Source of the DNA: Agriotes lineatus
Taxonomy: Eukaryota > Arthropoda > Insecta > Coleoptera > Elateridae
DNA: 64,000 nt
Reading direction: 5' to 3'
NCBI GenBank assembly: GCA_940337035.1
Contig: OW679203.1
Location: forward strand, 31,505,495 to 31,569,494
Shown piece by piece: positions 46,735-58,935 of the stretch; the first letter of the stretch is position 1; every line of letters begins with the position of its first letter. Below the pieces are notes generated by a model. That model was not told the origin of the DNA, searched no databases, and saw only the letters and a program-made list of their open reading frames with translations. A program made the translations under genes and the position numbers.

Positions 46735-49080
46735 TTATGTATGGCTACAAAACTGTGTTTTATTAGATTGCAGAAATTTACGATGCTACCCTCATATATA
46801 ACCTCTAAATATAAAGCTTTAAAAGTAAATTTTATAATTGCAAACGGTTACAGCCAATCAGAGTTTAAATACAATGATTCATACAGCACAAAATTTTTTA
46901 TAAGTTTTCTGTTTATTGATATGATTGGCATTTTAATCACAATGGAAGATTAATTTTTATATGCTAAATAAATTGATTCAAGTCTGACAACACTGCGTGT
47001 TCGTCCGGTGACGTGACGTCATGAGAGCAGCTTCAGCTTTACTCGCCGTCCCACAGAAATCTGATAAATATGCAATTAGAAAACCGGCTTCGGGGAGAAT
47101 TACGGTTTTTGGAATTCCCTGCCTCTGAATAGATGTCAACTGTGTCGAGCAATCGCTGCTGAATATTTTAGATATGCTCATTGACCGTAGAAGTGTTTTG
47201 TAAGTCTTTTGTTTTGTAAACGGCTGGCGACGTTTTATAAAATTTATAGCTTTATCCCATAAAATATTCAATGATTTTATAGAACGTAGCACGGGTGACC
47301 CCTGCACTGGCTAGCACATTTAGCAGTTGTTTTGTTAGCTTCTTGGCGGTTGGGTTAACGACTTGCTGCAAATATGAAAATAGAGTGCATGCGAAAAATA
47401 ACACAACAATATCCACACCTGAGGCATTGCAGCTATTTATAAATAATTCGGGCAGTTTTAGTCGTAGTAGTAGAATTTCTGTTACGTAACTCCTAAAATT
47501 GAACCAGTTAATACAACTGCTCCCCATTGTGCAATCACGCTGGTGAAAAACTCTCTAATTTTTATATCTAATTTCTTATACTTAATAATAACCAGACAAG
47601 TAATGAATTTTTTATTGTTGCTTTACCGCAACTACTGCTACTATGTTTAAGCTGTAATTGCTATGATAGAAATGCAAAATTTATCGAATCGTCCAGAAGG
47701 AATTCAGAAATCAGAATCAGCACACTGTAATATAAAGTGAGTCAGGAAGAAGGGGAAATATTTTGAGGATGGGTTCAGAAGGTCAAAATAAGAAAAATAT
47801 GTTTAAGTCCGATTTTCAACTTTTAGGGAGACATTAGATGGGGGTTAAAGTTTTTGACAAAAAGCATTTTACTGAAAACTGGCACACAATATTAAAATGA
47901 AAATTGGCAGATATTTTTTACCGATAATAAGACTTATGAAAGAAACGTTTTTAATTTATAGGTGTGGCTTTAACGGGTTGAAATTAGCAACCCAGGATAT
48001 ATTTTTACACAAGAACTATTGATTTTAAGAAAAAACTACAAACGCTAAAAATATTTTAAATGAATCGGGATTTTTACTATACATACATATTACTGTGGAT
48101 GTTATACCTGTTGTGAATTGTAATATTATTTATTTTATGTAAAATACATGACTCTATCTCATATGGCTTGGGTCTCTACATCCTAGCAAGTATTATCTTG
48201 ATTCAGTATAAATTATTAGAGTACATTTGCTATCAACTTAAATAGCACGGTATTTTTAAAATAAATCAATTGCAAACGCTTTGAAAAATGTTCATTTAAC
48301 CACTGGGATCGCTACAATACTGGATATTTTAACTAATAAGAACGAAATTTAAATATGGCGATTCACTCTCACAATTTAAAAAACAAATTCGCTATTATTC
48401 GACAATTATCTGTGATTACGTAATTAAAGCGTTGCTTAAGTGATAACAATATCAGGAACTAAATACACGTCACAAACAAAAACCACTCAGATGACGCTTC
48501 TGCTGGAAGTGCCTGACTTTTCTGTTGCCTTTCAAATGGAAACTAGAAATTAACTCGAGCCCGCAGCAAATTCCACGCTGCCTGGGGCCCTCTTTCTTCG
48601 TTGGCCTGCAGATGCAAAGCGCTGATGACATGCAAAACTACTTCTGTTGCTAGACCGCTCCGAAAAATGCCTCCAACTTTGTCGTTCTCTCACACCTAGG
48701 GCTCCAACTTCCACGAAGGTCACTGTCTACCTCTAGCTCACAGGGTTTCAATTTCACTTCTCGAGCTTCGTACGCGATCTCAGAAAACTAGCTAACACTT
48801 GATGTAGAAATTAAACACATTTTATAAATCTCTGCAGAGGTGCTACGAATTACTACAACCTACTACAGTTGTAGTTGTTTTTAGTGCATTGTTTGAAGTC
48901 AATTTCAGCCCGACAACACTAGACAAGGGAGACCAGCTTCCTATTTTGAAAAATATTGACATTTCCTATCTATGAACTGGGGTATTAACAGAGTTTCATG
49001 TTCACTGAGCTAGCTAACCGGACAAGTGGGGCAAATCATTATTCAAATATTAAGGCATAAGGGGCATCTTGTTTAAATTT
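46735..49080. other. No supportable gene
   Basis: A 91-codon minus frame (47252-47527) and a 109-codon one next to it are open but unrecognised. 47740-47930 has the look of a dispersed repeat (GTGAGTCAGGAAGAAGG start), but I see only one copy here. 48480-48790 is somewhat GC-richer, without motifs. Confidence 0.4.
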
Positions 49081-49159
49081 TGCTTGTGTCGCAGGCTCAG
49101 GATCCCTTGGACTGCATTATGAGCAAACAATTCAATCACAAAAAAATTAACATAAAAAT

Positions 49160-49430
49160 TCCGCCATCCGTAATAACAAAACGAGTTATTTTACAATATT
49201 TTGGACGTATTAGCAGACGTCAAGATGATAATATTCAAACATTAATAGTTCAAAGAGATAGTAGAAGGTATCCGAAGTAGTGGCAAATTCCTCCAGCGGT
49301 GGGTTAATCAAGTCATTGCAAAGAGATGATCTGCAACACAAACTAACCTGAAGTATTAGGTCAATATTGAGCATAAGTCACAACTCTTCGAACTACGAAG
49401 ATATCATTACAAAGATTGGTGTCAAACTCT
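49160..49430 (+). pseudogene. RTE-like LINE 3' end, plus strand
   Basis: The plus-strand frame contains LQYFGRISRRQDDNIQTLIVQ. This matches the conserved region after the RT domain of RTE-like elements, which reads like HFGHIxRRxDxxxEKLIxQ. After a stop, a short basic segment with WVNQVIAKR follows in another frame, where relatives have a RWxDxIK motif. It is heavily decayed. The upstream RT is missing, so this is a 5'-truncated remnant. Confidence 0.55.
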
Positions 49431-49861
49431 TAAAATATATCTATACCGCCTCTGAGGGTGACTAGACGGTACAGGGCCTTATGGCAAACAGCAACAAACA
49501 GCGATACCATATGTCTCCACAAAAGTCTTCTGTAGAAAAAACGCACCGATCACAGACACAAAAATCCGGCTATTGTAATAGAGACAGATTAACTATAATC
49601 CCTCATTACCTGGTACGTTTTGTCAGTGGCATTCAAACAAGTTTAGGAACAAAACCATTACGTACAGTAGGATCTCCGTTATCACAAACACATATTTCTT
49701 TTAATCGGAACTTGACATAGCATTTTAATGAATAACATTAGGTTTAATCCGTGACCTTATCTACCCGTAAGGTGTTAAGGTATTGCAATTCAAATAATAA
49801 TCAAATTCGAAAAATATAAATTATAAATTCACAATTTAGTTATAACTATGTACACTAACTA

Positions 49862-50640
49862 CTATCACTTCCTATAAACATATCTTGCCCATTCTTTTTT
49901 GTTTCTTGCCATTCTTGTTCCTTCTTTCCATGTTACTTCTTGTTTTGTTAAATTTTCCGCTATCACCCCGTCCCATGTTTTTCGTGGTCTTCTTCTTAAT
50001 CTTTTTTGTGTTGGTTTCGCTAACCATACCCTTTTTGTCTGTCTTTCTTCTTCCATGCGGACCAGATGTCCAAACCATCTTAATTGTTGCTTCGCGATAC
50101 TTTCCAGAATATGTTCTACATTTAGTTCTTGTCTTATCTGCTCATTTCTTATTTTATCATTTCGGGTAATCCTTTAACTGCTCTCAGGTACTTCATTTGT
50201 ATGGCTTGTAGTTTGCTCTTCATTTTGTTATTTAAAATCCAACTTTCGGCTCCATATGTTAAGATTGGTTTGAACACTGTGTTATATACGGTTATTTTTG
50301 TCTTTCTCGATATTTCCTTTTTTATTATGAATGTCCTGTTCATTGCATAGTATAGCTTTGTTGTATTTTCTATTCTACTGTTTATTTCAATGTCTTCTTT
50401 TCCATCTTTGTGTATATTTACTCCTAAATATTTGAATGTCTCTATTTGTTCTATGTTTCGTCCATCTATTTCAATTTTTACTCTTGTATCATTTCTTCCT
50501 ATTGTCATCACTTTTGTTTTTTCTTTGTTTATTTTCAAGTTTCTCTTTTTTAGTGCTGTATTCCAGATATTTAAGTTTGCTTGTACGTCTGCAAAGAATG
50601 CAAAAAAAAAATTTGGTTTTAACAAGCATAAAATTCGCCA
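49862..50640 (-). pseudogene. RTE-like LINE 3' fragment, minus strand
   Basis: The minus frame 50149-50625 starts just after the FADD box position (FFADVQANLNIWN) and covers KINKEKTKVM, ETFKYLGVNI, FKPILTYGAESW and QMKYLRAVKG. A one-base shift at about 50165 moves the signal to the frame ending at 49865, with RNDKIRNEQIR, LRWFGHLVRM and the basic RRRPRKTWD segment before a C-terminal RNKKEWARYVY. This order is typical of RTE-type RT proteins. Sequence upstream of the FADD box is missing, so the copy is 5'-truncated and carries at least one frameshift. Confidence 0.75.
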
Positions 50641-50780
50641 AATTTAGTGGATTTGATAGCCGGTAAAAATAAATAAAACGAATATGTGTTTCACTGCAAT
50701 CAAGTTTATACATTTAAAATAGAAATTGGAAAAAACAGTAACTGATTATACATTTTAAAAATTGTACAATTTGTGTGTCA

Positions 50781-51012
50781 CTACTCGCTGTCACTATTGT
50801 TCACTTCACTATTAATGTCACTATCACTATCTGCATCATTTATATTTATAATAATTGGTTCTATATCTTTTAACAAATTATCGACTTCCCACATTGTCCG
50901 TTCTGTTGCTATTACGTGATTTACGTAGTTATTCCATTTTTCTGGCGTAACTCGCAAATATGCTTCACTTATTAAATTTCGGACTTCATTCTTCTTAAAA
51001 TTCGTTTTATGT
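50781..51012 (-). pseudogene. IS630-like transposase, predicted last exon
   Basis: The minus strand reads from HKTNFKKNEVRNLI through LRVTPEKWNNYVNHV and TMWEVDNLL to an acidic, serine-rich end (DSDSDINSE) and a TAG at 50781-50783. It sits downstream of a DDE core that ends abruptly in WSEVK. Joining at AAAAG/GTATTT (51325/51324) and TTGCAG/ACATAAA (51013/51012) keeps the frame. The joined order matches related insect proteins as I remember them. Splicing is inferred from the sites and not shown. Confidence 0.5.
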
Positions 51013-51324
51013 CTGCAACGTACCTTAAATGAAAAAGAATCTGCTTAAATGTGCATTAAATTTACTTTTTAAAAATTACTAATAAATAATTTAAAATTAT
51101 GGTGATAAGCTGGAAATGTTATAATTTTAAAATAAGAAAATTATGGACAATAAACTAATTAAGCAAAGGATGTTTAATTTAATTATGTATTTATAATATC
51201 TTGGGTGTCGATCTTTGATAACATTAAAAATTAACTTAAATGACATTTTGGAAGCTTTTTCTGCATTACAATTTAATAAATGCCAAAATTAAACAGTGTT
51301 TACCACAATATTTAAATTAAATAC
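51013..51324 (-). other. Predicted 312 bp intron in transposase gene
   Basis: The interval has GT at the donor side (minus GTATTT from 51324) and AG at the acceptor side (minus TTGCAG ending at 51013). It is AT-rich and full of stops, and it separates two coherent coding stretches. Confidence 0.45.
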
Positions 51325-52250
51325 CTTTTTACTTCACTCCATACTAATTCTATAGCATTCAGTTCGCAATGGTAGGGCGGGAGTCTCGAGATCTTCACAT
51401 TGTGCCTTTTTGCAATTTCTTCTAATTTATACCCATCATAGTTTCGCTTGAATGTATTGACTACTTCCAACAATTCTGTTTTTAAATAGTCCTCTTCAAA
51501 AAATAAATCTTTAGACCGAAGCCATGTCTGAATTTCGGCTTTATTTGAAGTACTGTTTGGAATTTGCTCTAACTTTCTGCTGTGGTAAGACGCATTGTCC
51601 ATAACAACAACAGTTTTCTCTGGTAGATTCGGAATCAACTGATGTTTGAATCACTTTTCGAAGTTGGGTCCATCCATTTCATCATGGTAATCTTGGGTAT
51701 TTTTCTTAGCAAAAAGAAACTGCTCTACTCCATCAATAAACTCGTTTTTGCGTCCTGCATGTAACAGGACAAATCGTGGACCACGAGTTGTAGGAGCTTT
51801 CAAACCTGTGGTCAATCCACGAATAAATGCATCCCGACGCGATTTAATCGATTTATCGACCCATTCTTTCGATACACTATGTCCAATATTTACCCAGGAT
51901 TCATCCAAATACACGATATTGTATCCATCTTCACGATTATTACGAATCTCGCGTAAATAACGATGATGCCAAGAGATTATTTCTTGCTTTTCAATTAAAA
52001 TAGATTTTCTGCACGCTTTTCATACACAAAGTCCATCTCACTCAGTATGCGATGCAGCTAACACAGAATTTATTGTAAGCGGTATATTTTCCCGATAAAA
52101 CTGGTGCACTATTCTGCGAATTTCACTCTTCATTTCTCCGTCGTATTTGTTTTCAGGGGATGTAACAATTTTGCGCTTTTTGGGCCTTTCTCTTGGAGGA
52201 AGTAGTCTAGCTCGTGAAGTTACTCTTGTCCCACTCCACTCATTTCGAAC
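51325..52250 (-). pseudogene. IS630/Tc1-type DDE transposase, main exon
   Basis: The minus strand encodes a DDE transposase of the IS630-Tc1-mariner type. The N-terminal part (52250 to about 52060) is basic, with PPRERPKKRKIV and EIRRIVHQFYRENIPLTINS. Two frameshifts follow, near 52050 and 52003, around LHRILSEMDFVYEKRA. The catalytic core is then continuous: YLDESWVN with the first Asp, a Lys-rich stretch, and DYHDEMDG. One in-frame TGA at 51651-51653 falls where FEKW is expected. VVVMDNASYHS (second Asp) and PPYHCELNAIELVW with the acidic third residue Glu complete the core. Terminal inverted repeats were not identified. The core is well preserved, so decay is recent or slow. Confidence 0.75.
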
Positions 52251-52641
52251 ATTTTTTTATTTATATTGGATATCGAATCGTATAGTAACTGACAAGATTA
52301 ATTAGTATAAATAATAATAAAAGCAATGACAATAAATAAAAGTATAGAACACTATGCAAAAATAATCGCAACTGAAAAATGTCAACACGCTCTGAGAACA
52401 GATGAAGGCTAAACATATTAATTTATTTTGCATTAGAAAGCAGTTATGAATCACTCAAACTTTTGGAAGTACAAATTTGTTACCCTCATTATGGCTGTAA
52501 TTAAGAACCAATTTGATGCATACAGCAGACATTAAACCAAAGATTTAATTTTGTTTACAATGATATTTAATTCTCGCAAGTAAATAAGTAAATTATTTCA
52601 GTTTTAAAAATGATAAGGTATTAATTATTTGTAATCTTTAC
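52251..52641. other. AT-rich spacer
   Basis: No gene or repeat structure is recognised between the transposase pseudogene and the inverted repeat at 52642. Confidence 0.45.
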
Positions 52642-52847
52642 CATCTTGTTCAAGGAGTAATTTTAAGATAAAAATGTCATACGGACATAGGTCATATTCT
52701 AATTTTTTTACTTATGTTTTAAAATTGTTCTTTAATAATCATTACTAATTCAATAAAATTTAAATCTGTTGTAGTTCTGTAACTAATTGGAATATGATCT
52801 ATGTCCATATGACATTTTTATCTTAAAATTACTTCCCGAACAAGATG
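52642..52847. repeat. Inverted repeat, MITE-like
   Basis: Arms of about 65 bp at 52642-52705 and 52783-52847 are reverse complements with a few mismatches. Both contain TAATTTTAAGATAAAAATGT and GACATAG(G/A)TCATATT, and they are separated by about 77 bp of AT-rich DNA. The outer ends read CATCTTGTTC. There is no coding capacity. Confidence 0.7.
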
Positions 52848-53167
52848 ACAAAGTTTTTTACACTTATGATAAATTACCCTGCATAAATAATGGTTTCTGA
52901 ATTACAAATTATACTTTCTCAAACTGATTAATCTGAACTCCAAATGATGCTTTCTGAATTAAAATTTTAGGTGAGAACTTATTGGGAACTTCTGGTTTTC
53001 GTTTATTTCAGTCAACTTATACCATCGCCCGTTCCATAGAACTGCAACGTCGGAGCGAAATTCCTATAAGGAAAGCATTCCCTATCCTCTCCACGCTGTC
53101 TTGTCACCTTGAGACGCTCTATGGTCTATAGTATAGTGTTCACAACAATGAAAAGAAAATGTCATCT

Positions 53168-53940
53168 TATATATATTTCTAAAAGTCCTGACTGACTGAC
53201 TCATCAACGCCCAGCCCAAACCCTTGGACCTAGAAAGCTGAAATTTTGCACAGAGGTTCCCTTTATGATGTATACAAGGAATAAGAAAGGATATTTCGAA
53301 ATTCAACCCCTAAAGGGGTAAAATGGGGGTTCCAATTTTGTATGGAAAAATAATATTAAATAGACATTTCGACTTGAAACTTCGTAGGAGTACTCCTAAA
53401 AACAAATAAGCAAACACGTATTTCGTGATTTTCCGAAAATCAACCCCTTAGGGGGTGAAATGGGGTAAGTAAGCCTAAAAATCGATATGGGTGTCGTTAT
53501 TGAGGTTTATTGGGACGTTGATTGCGAAAATGGCATTTATTTTTAAGTCCAAGACGGTGAACATGACATAAGGAAAGAAACGGGACGGGACGGGACTAGA
53601 CTGGACGGAACGGGACGGACTGGACGGGACGGGACTGAGCGGGACGGGACTGGACGGGAAGGGAAGGGACGGAACGGGACGGGACGGGACGGGGCAAAGC
53701 GGGACGGGGCGGGGCGGGGCGGGACGGACGGGACGGAAAGGGAAGGAAAAAGATGGGATGGAAGGGGAGGGGATGGAATGGAAGAGGAGGGGCGGGACGG
53801 GACGGGAAGGGACGGGACTGGACGGGAGGGAAAGGGGCGGGACGGAACGGGAAGGGTCGAGACGGGGCGGGGTGGGGCGGAACATTATTTAATACACAAA
53901 TAACGAACCTCGCGCGAACGAAGTCGCGGGTAAAAGCTAG
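53168..53940 (+). mobile_element. Non-autonomous Helitron
   Basis: The 3' end has a short GC-rich hairpin (CCTCGCG ... CGCGGG within 53908-53930), then TAAAAG and CTAG at 53937-53940, followed by T in the flank. This is the standard Helitron terminus. The left end near 53168 reads TCTAAAAGTCCTGACTGACT. The body has CTAGAAAGCTGAAATTTTGC and two AAATCAACCCCTTAGGGGGT-like blocks, the kind of sequence seen in dispersed insect Helitrons. No Rep/helicase is present. The right half is taken over by a GGGAC minisatellite. Confidence 0.7.
53578..53882 (+). repeat. (GGGAC)n pentanucleotide tract
   Basis: About 300 bp of a 5 bp repeat GGGAC with GGGGC, GGAAC and GGACT variants lies inside the Helitron. 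The strand asymmetry is extreme: the plus strand is almost free of T. Repeated GGG separated by AC meets the usual G-quadruplex pattern many times. Proline/arginine/serine-rich minus-strand frames across it are artefacts. Confidence 0.85.
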
Positions 53941-54063
53941 TGTATAATATAAACAAATGATAGCCAACAATGCTACTCTGGTAGACTGTTGTAATAACAT
54001 TTTATTCCCTCATTTGAATTCTGATTCCGAAATAACTTTTAAGTAATTGCGATGGAGCTTCTC

Positions 54064-54240
54064 TTATACCATAGTATCGACTTTGTGCAGAAATAGCAAA
54101 GGCAACACACAATCAAAGGTTTTCGATAAATCACAGAAGACGCCCACGGCATGCACGTGCATTGTATAAATTGTCAGTAACGCTTTAATAGCGTTTGTGC
54201 ATTCTCGAATTCGAAACTGAACCATTGTTATTTTTAAGAT
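54064..54240 (-). pseudogene. Jockey-like LINE RT scrap
   Basis: The minus frame contains VQFRIRECTNAIKALL, which corresponds to the QFGFRxxxST motif, followed by AVGVFCDLSKTFDCV, the first catalytic-Asp motif of LINE reverse transcriptases. Only about 60 residues can be followed. Upstream and downstream signals are lost. Confidence 0.6.
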
Positions 54241-54291
54241 TGAATCTGATTTTAATGGCTTTTTATAATATACTTGACGAGCAGTTAGCAA

Positions 54292-55100
54292 TGAAGTGGC
54301 ATGTAATTGACAATTTTATTAATTAAGCATAACAGCATTCTAAAAATTATAACTGAAAAGTGTGCAGTAGTAAAATGTCTATAAAATAACTATTAAAAAC
54401 GCGCCAACTATAAGGACTGCTCACCATTATGCTATACACACTAGTGAGAAACTTTCTGAATGAATGTCAAATTAACAAAAGTTATGATAAACACTGCATA
54501 ACGAATTTAAGGCAAAGAAATGTTAACTAATATTCTGTTTACATGCGTTACGGTTGTTTGTGAAAATATTTGTACTGAAATACTAAAAACCTGAAATTTT
54601 CTATAATACTCATATTAACAACATAATAATATTAGCAGAGATCCTTCAACATAAACATTCCTTGCTCTCTTAACTTTACAGGTTTTAGGCATAATATTAA
54701 ATGTAAATATATTGTAGTGATGTTAGCTTTTATTATTAGCCCCACTTTGAATAGATTTATTTATGTAATTATTTATGTCTGAACTTTTATAATAATTAGC
54801 ACTACACTATTTCCAAATTTCTATTATGACGACATAAATGTTTTTTGTACCCGTAAATTATTTACTGTTTATAACTAGCTCAGATTATTTTATTTTAGGT
54901 ACAATTGACTCATGAATAAATTCTAATTCTTTAATCTTATTTTTAAATTTTAAATTTGACATTTAAATATGGCGTATCAGTAATACAGAACTCCACTTTA
55001 TCTATTCTAAATTAAACGCATTTTTAACCTCAATTCGACAAAAACACGTTACTGTATTTTACAAATAAGTGTAGATTTGCTTAGCTTCCTATGAATACTA
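54292..55100. other. AT-rich DNA without a gene
   Basis: Nothing coding or repetitive is recognised. Confidence 0.5.
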
Positions 55101-55102
55101 AC

Positions 55103-55328
55103 CTGCATTATTTTTCCAACAAAGTTGACCATCTTTCTGTAGGTTTCCTTTTCGCTCATAGGTGCCCTTAGATGTAGGTAACCCGTGGCGATGCCTGCGC
55201 AGCCGGAACGGGGTTCGATGATTGTCCTCGTAAAACGGCACTTCCTTTAGACTCAACAGAGCCCGACAACTTCGTAGTATATGTACTTTCCCACGTCGGA
55301 AAACTGGTAGCTCGAGGAGTAGATTCAA
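55103..55328 (-). other. Exon-like open block with splice donor
   Basis: A GC-richer patch on the minus strand ends at ATGCAG/GTTAGT (donor at 55103/55102). Two frames are open up to it: a 76-codon one beginning MNLLLELPVF and a 46-codon one containing GCAGIATGYLHL and SEKETYRKMVNFVGKIMQ. I recognise neither. It could be a host exon, a pseudo-exon or chance. No acceptor or neighbouring exon was identified. Confidence 0.25.
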
Positions 55329-55349
55329 CGTGTCTCGTAGCTTTGTGCT

Positions 55350-56930
55350 CAGAAATTGCTTCTGGGTGACCGTCGGACGCTTTTCTTATGTATCAGGAAC
55401 ATTATATTTTCTGTATTTATGTACCGTTTTTCTACTTTTATTTACTTGCAGCATTTAGGCCACGTATGTATTCATCCAATAAAACGACAAATTTACACTT
55501 TACTGGCATATTATCCAATTTGCGAAGTACAAGCTTCATTTTTTCCTTTTTGGGAAAACAATTCATTTATTTATCTTTGGAAAATATCTCCCCAGCTACC
55601 AACCAATCAGTTCACATACAAATTTGATAAATCGCATTACCTAATTTACATTTACATTTAGTTGATCAATTTTATACATACAATTCACTTCATTTTTAAG
55701 ACTTAAATGTTTGAATTATTTAATTCACATTAAATTTAAAACTGTTAATCGTTTTTAGCAAAACAGTTTGAGAAATAACCATTAAGAATTGTTTATATTT
55801 TATACCCAATGATTACGACACTCTACTTTTGAAGTTATTATTGTAGGTATGCTTTTGGTTGTGTTCTTATTTCCAGTTCATTAATCTATAATTTTCAGAT
55901 ATATATACATTTCTTTTATTTCATTTTGGGACCATAATCTTGTTTAATGGTCCTTGCTAGCGGGCGTAAAATGGCTATTATGGCCCTAGCGCTTATCAAA
56001 TTGATAGGCAATATAACAAACACCAACAATGTAGTACAGCAACACCAATAATCTGCATAGTAAACATAGCACACCAAAAATTCACAGCGTCAGTACAACG
56101 ATGACCCAGTAGTCTGTAGCCAAAATACTGAATTTTGTCGATTTTGAGAACCAAAATAAAATAAAAAGTTGTATATACCAAGTGTCTAATCACAATTATA
56201 GCTCTCGGGAAATTTCTCCGCCTCACGTCGCCCTTTAAACATTTCCTCGTGCTATAATCTCTTGATTATGCCCTTAATACATAAACAACTACTATGGCAA
56301 TAACAATATGTTTTATATACTTGGGTTTCCTACAACATTGCAGAATTGCTAAGAGTTTTATTTATGCTGGTGTTCTTCCAATTATTATCGATCTTAAATT
56401 TCTCTTCACATTGATTGTAACTTTTTGTTCTACTATATCATAGTTTACAAGCCGGTTTAGATTGATACTTTTCCATTTTGAAAAAAAATCAAACTAGGAG
56501 CAACTGCATTTAGCTTCTTAGATTTAAATCGTTCAACTATGTTATATTTCACAAAATAATTTACATGAATATCTCTTAGCGTTTTACAAGATTTTTTAAT
56601 AGATATTTTTTAATTAAAAATTGTATCAGTTTAATGGCCAAGCTGTTATTCATAGCAATACCATTAGAACTAGCTATATACTGCTATCGAAATTTTGCTA
56701 ATTATAATAATTTTGCAGCTCAAATACTTTTCGTATGTGCAATCGAAACAAATATCATGCCTAATTTTGTTGAGACTAATTCAATAAGCACAAGAAATTG
56801 GCCTCGGCTGCTCTCGCATTACACAAATTAAATGAAATTTAGGTTTTGTTCTTTCAGGGTCTTGCGGACTTAGTTACGGCCTTGCGGTAAGTACTCACTT
56901 ATATGGCCTCACCAAGGTGTGTCAGGGAAA
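55350..56930. other. AT-rich DNA without a gene
   Basis: Only short low-complexity frames occur here, and no repeat unit or transposon end is seen. Confidence 0.5.
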
Positions 56931-57303
56931 ACTAACACAATGTTTCTCAAAGTGGTGGTCCGTTGACCGGTACCGGTTCGTGACCAAGATGATGCCGGTT
57001 CCCAAAGTTGATTGTTGATTTCGACAATCAACTCTATTATGATGTCTGTCTACCACCCCAAAATATAGGAATAGTAGGAAGATGCATCCCATATTTTGCG
57101 TAGCGCTGTTATCAATTGAATCATAAGGTCACTAGATTCACATACTAACGGCCGGGCTTATAAATTCGTTGTTAAAACAAATAAAATCACACCAAAACGT
57201 TAGTTAGGCCCCTGTGGGTTGGGGTTAGAATAGACTCACAGTATCCCTGCTTGTCGTAAGAGGCGACTAAAAGGGTTGGGCGTAAGGCTAACGACCCCTG
57301 TGG

Positions 57304-58935
57304 ATGAACATCCTTACCTGTAAAAAAAAGACAGTTAAAAGAACAAAGAAACAGCCTCAGACAGGACTGACTCAACGACGACAAAAATGGCATGGACATA
57401 AAGGTTATGAGATGGAATTGGCGACTTGGAATTTGAGAAGCTTATACAAGATAGGGGCCCTACAAACTACAATGAAAGACCTCCGCAAATACAAAATAGA
57501 TATAGCTGCTGTACAGGAGACAAGATGGACAGATACAGGGATACATGAATTAAAGAAATACTCGATATACTCCAGCGGTAATGATAGAAGTCGAGAATTT
57601 GGCACAGGTTTCATAGTAAAAAAGGAGACTGACCACCAAGTCATTGGCTTCACGCCAATAAATGAACAGGTGTGCACCCTGAGAATTAAAACCCAAACCA
57701 GTAAAGTAACTCTAGTCAATGTACATAGTCCAACCGAAATTAAGGATAACGAAGTCAAAGATGATTTTTATGATTTATTAGAGCGAACGATAAATACAGT
57801 ACCAGCAAATGACGTACTGATCATATTAGGAGATTTTAACGCTCAGGTGGGCAGAGAAAGAATATACCAGGCAATAGCGGGAAACCAAAGTTTGCACGAA
57901 AGGAGCAATGACAATGGTAACAGACTAGTGCAACTAGCAGCAACAAAGGGTATGGTGATACGTAGCACGCAATTTCCGAGAAAAGATATCTACAAAGTGA
58001 CGTGGAATTCAAACGATGGAAGAACCAAAACTCAAATCGACCATGTGCTCATACAAAACAAATTCAGAACATACATAAGTAATATCAGAAGCTATAGGGG
58101 TACAACGCACGAGTCAGATCATGCACTAGTCAAAATTAGCCTGAAATATAAACGGTACCGTGTACAAGTAGAAAAGGAAGGACAGACAAGAAAAAAGTAT
58201 GATACAGCAAAACTCATGAACGAGCAAATAAACAAAAAGTATCAAGAGGAAATTGAGAAACAGCTGGAGCGGTACGAAAACCGAGAAGCAGGGGTAGACG
58301 AAAAATTCAAGCAAATAACTAATGCTATATTAAACACTGCACAGGAGACCCTGGGAGAAGTTAAACGGAGAAAAAGACAAGGCTGGTTTGATGAAGAGTG
58401 TGAACTAAACATAGAAGCAAAGAAGAAAGCCTTTCTAAAAATGGGACAGAGAAAAACAAGACAAGCCGTACAGGAGTACACAACAGTAAGAAATGAAACT
58501 TATAGACTATTGCGAAGAAAGAAGCGAGAGTTCCTTGATAAAGAAATAAGATTGTTAGAGGAAAAGAATCAAAACGGAAATATGCGAGAGTTTTATAGAA
58601 TCGTAAAGAAAGAACGGAAAGGTTATCAAGCAAGAACCAATAAGATAATGAAAGAAAACGGGGAGTTAACAAGCGATAAGGCAGACATACGGCAAAGATG
58701 GAAAGAGTACTTCCAAGAATTGTTGAACCAACCACAAACATGGAACCAACAAGCAGTAATATGGACGACAGTGGAACAAGAAAGTGAGCTATCAACATAT
58801 GAGGAGGTGCAGACAGCCATCCAAAGTCTCAGCAACGGAAAGGCAGCCGGAGAAGATAACATTACATCGGAGATGGTAAAGGCCGGAGGAGAACATCTGT
58901 GGAAAAAAATACACACCCTAATAAAACAAGTGTGA
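57304..58935 (+). pseudogene. RTE-like LINE, endonuclease and RT start
   Basis: This 543-codon frame begins with a basic leader and then an APE-type endonuclease: TWNLRSL (41-47), QETRW (71-75, metal-binding Glu), GDFNA (176-180, catalytic Asp/Asn), IDHVL (245-249) and SDH (271-273, catalytic His). Insect copies of this kind are often mis-annotated as craniofacial development protein 2-like. A lysine/glutamate-rich linker of about 230 residues follows. The RT N-terminus starts with NGKAAGEDNITSEMV (about 513-527). The frame stops at a TGA (58933-58935), where the reading continues as EQEQLPNERKTGLIIP, so this is a nonsense change, probably from TGG. All endonuclease residues I can check are present. 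Confidence 0.85.

Noticed and set aside
46978..47527. Two adjacent minus-strand frames (109 and 91 codons) as a host gene
   Set aside because: They are in different frames, have no recognisable domain and no convincing splice sites between them.
53475..54000. Proline/arginine/serine-rich frames on the minus strand
   Set aside because: They translate the GGGAC pentamer tract and have no other content.
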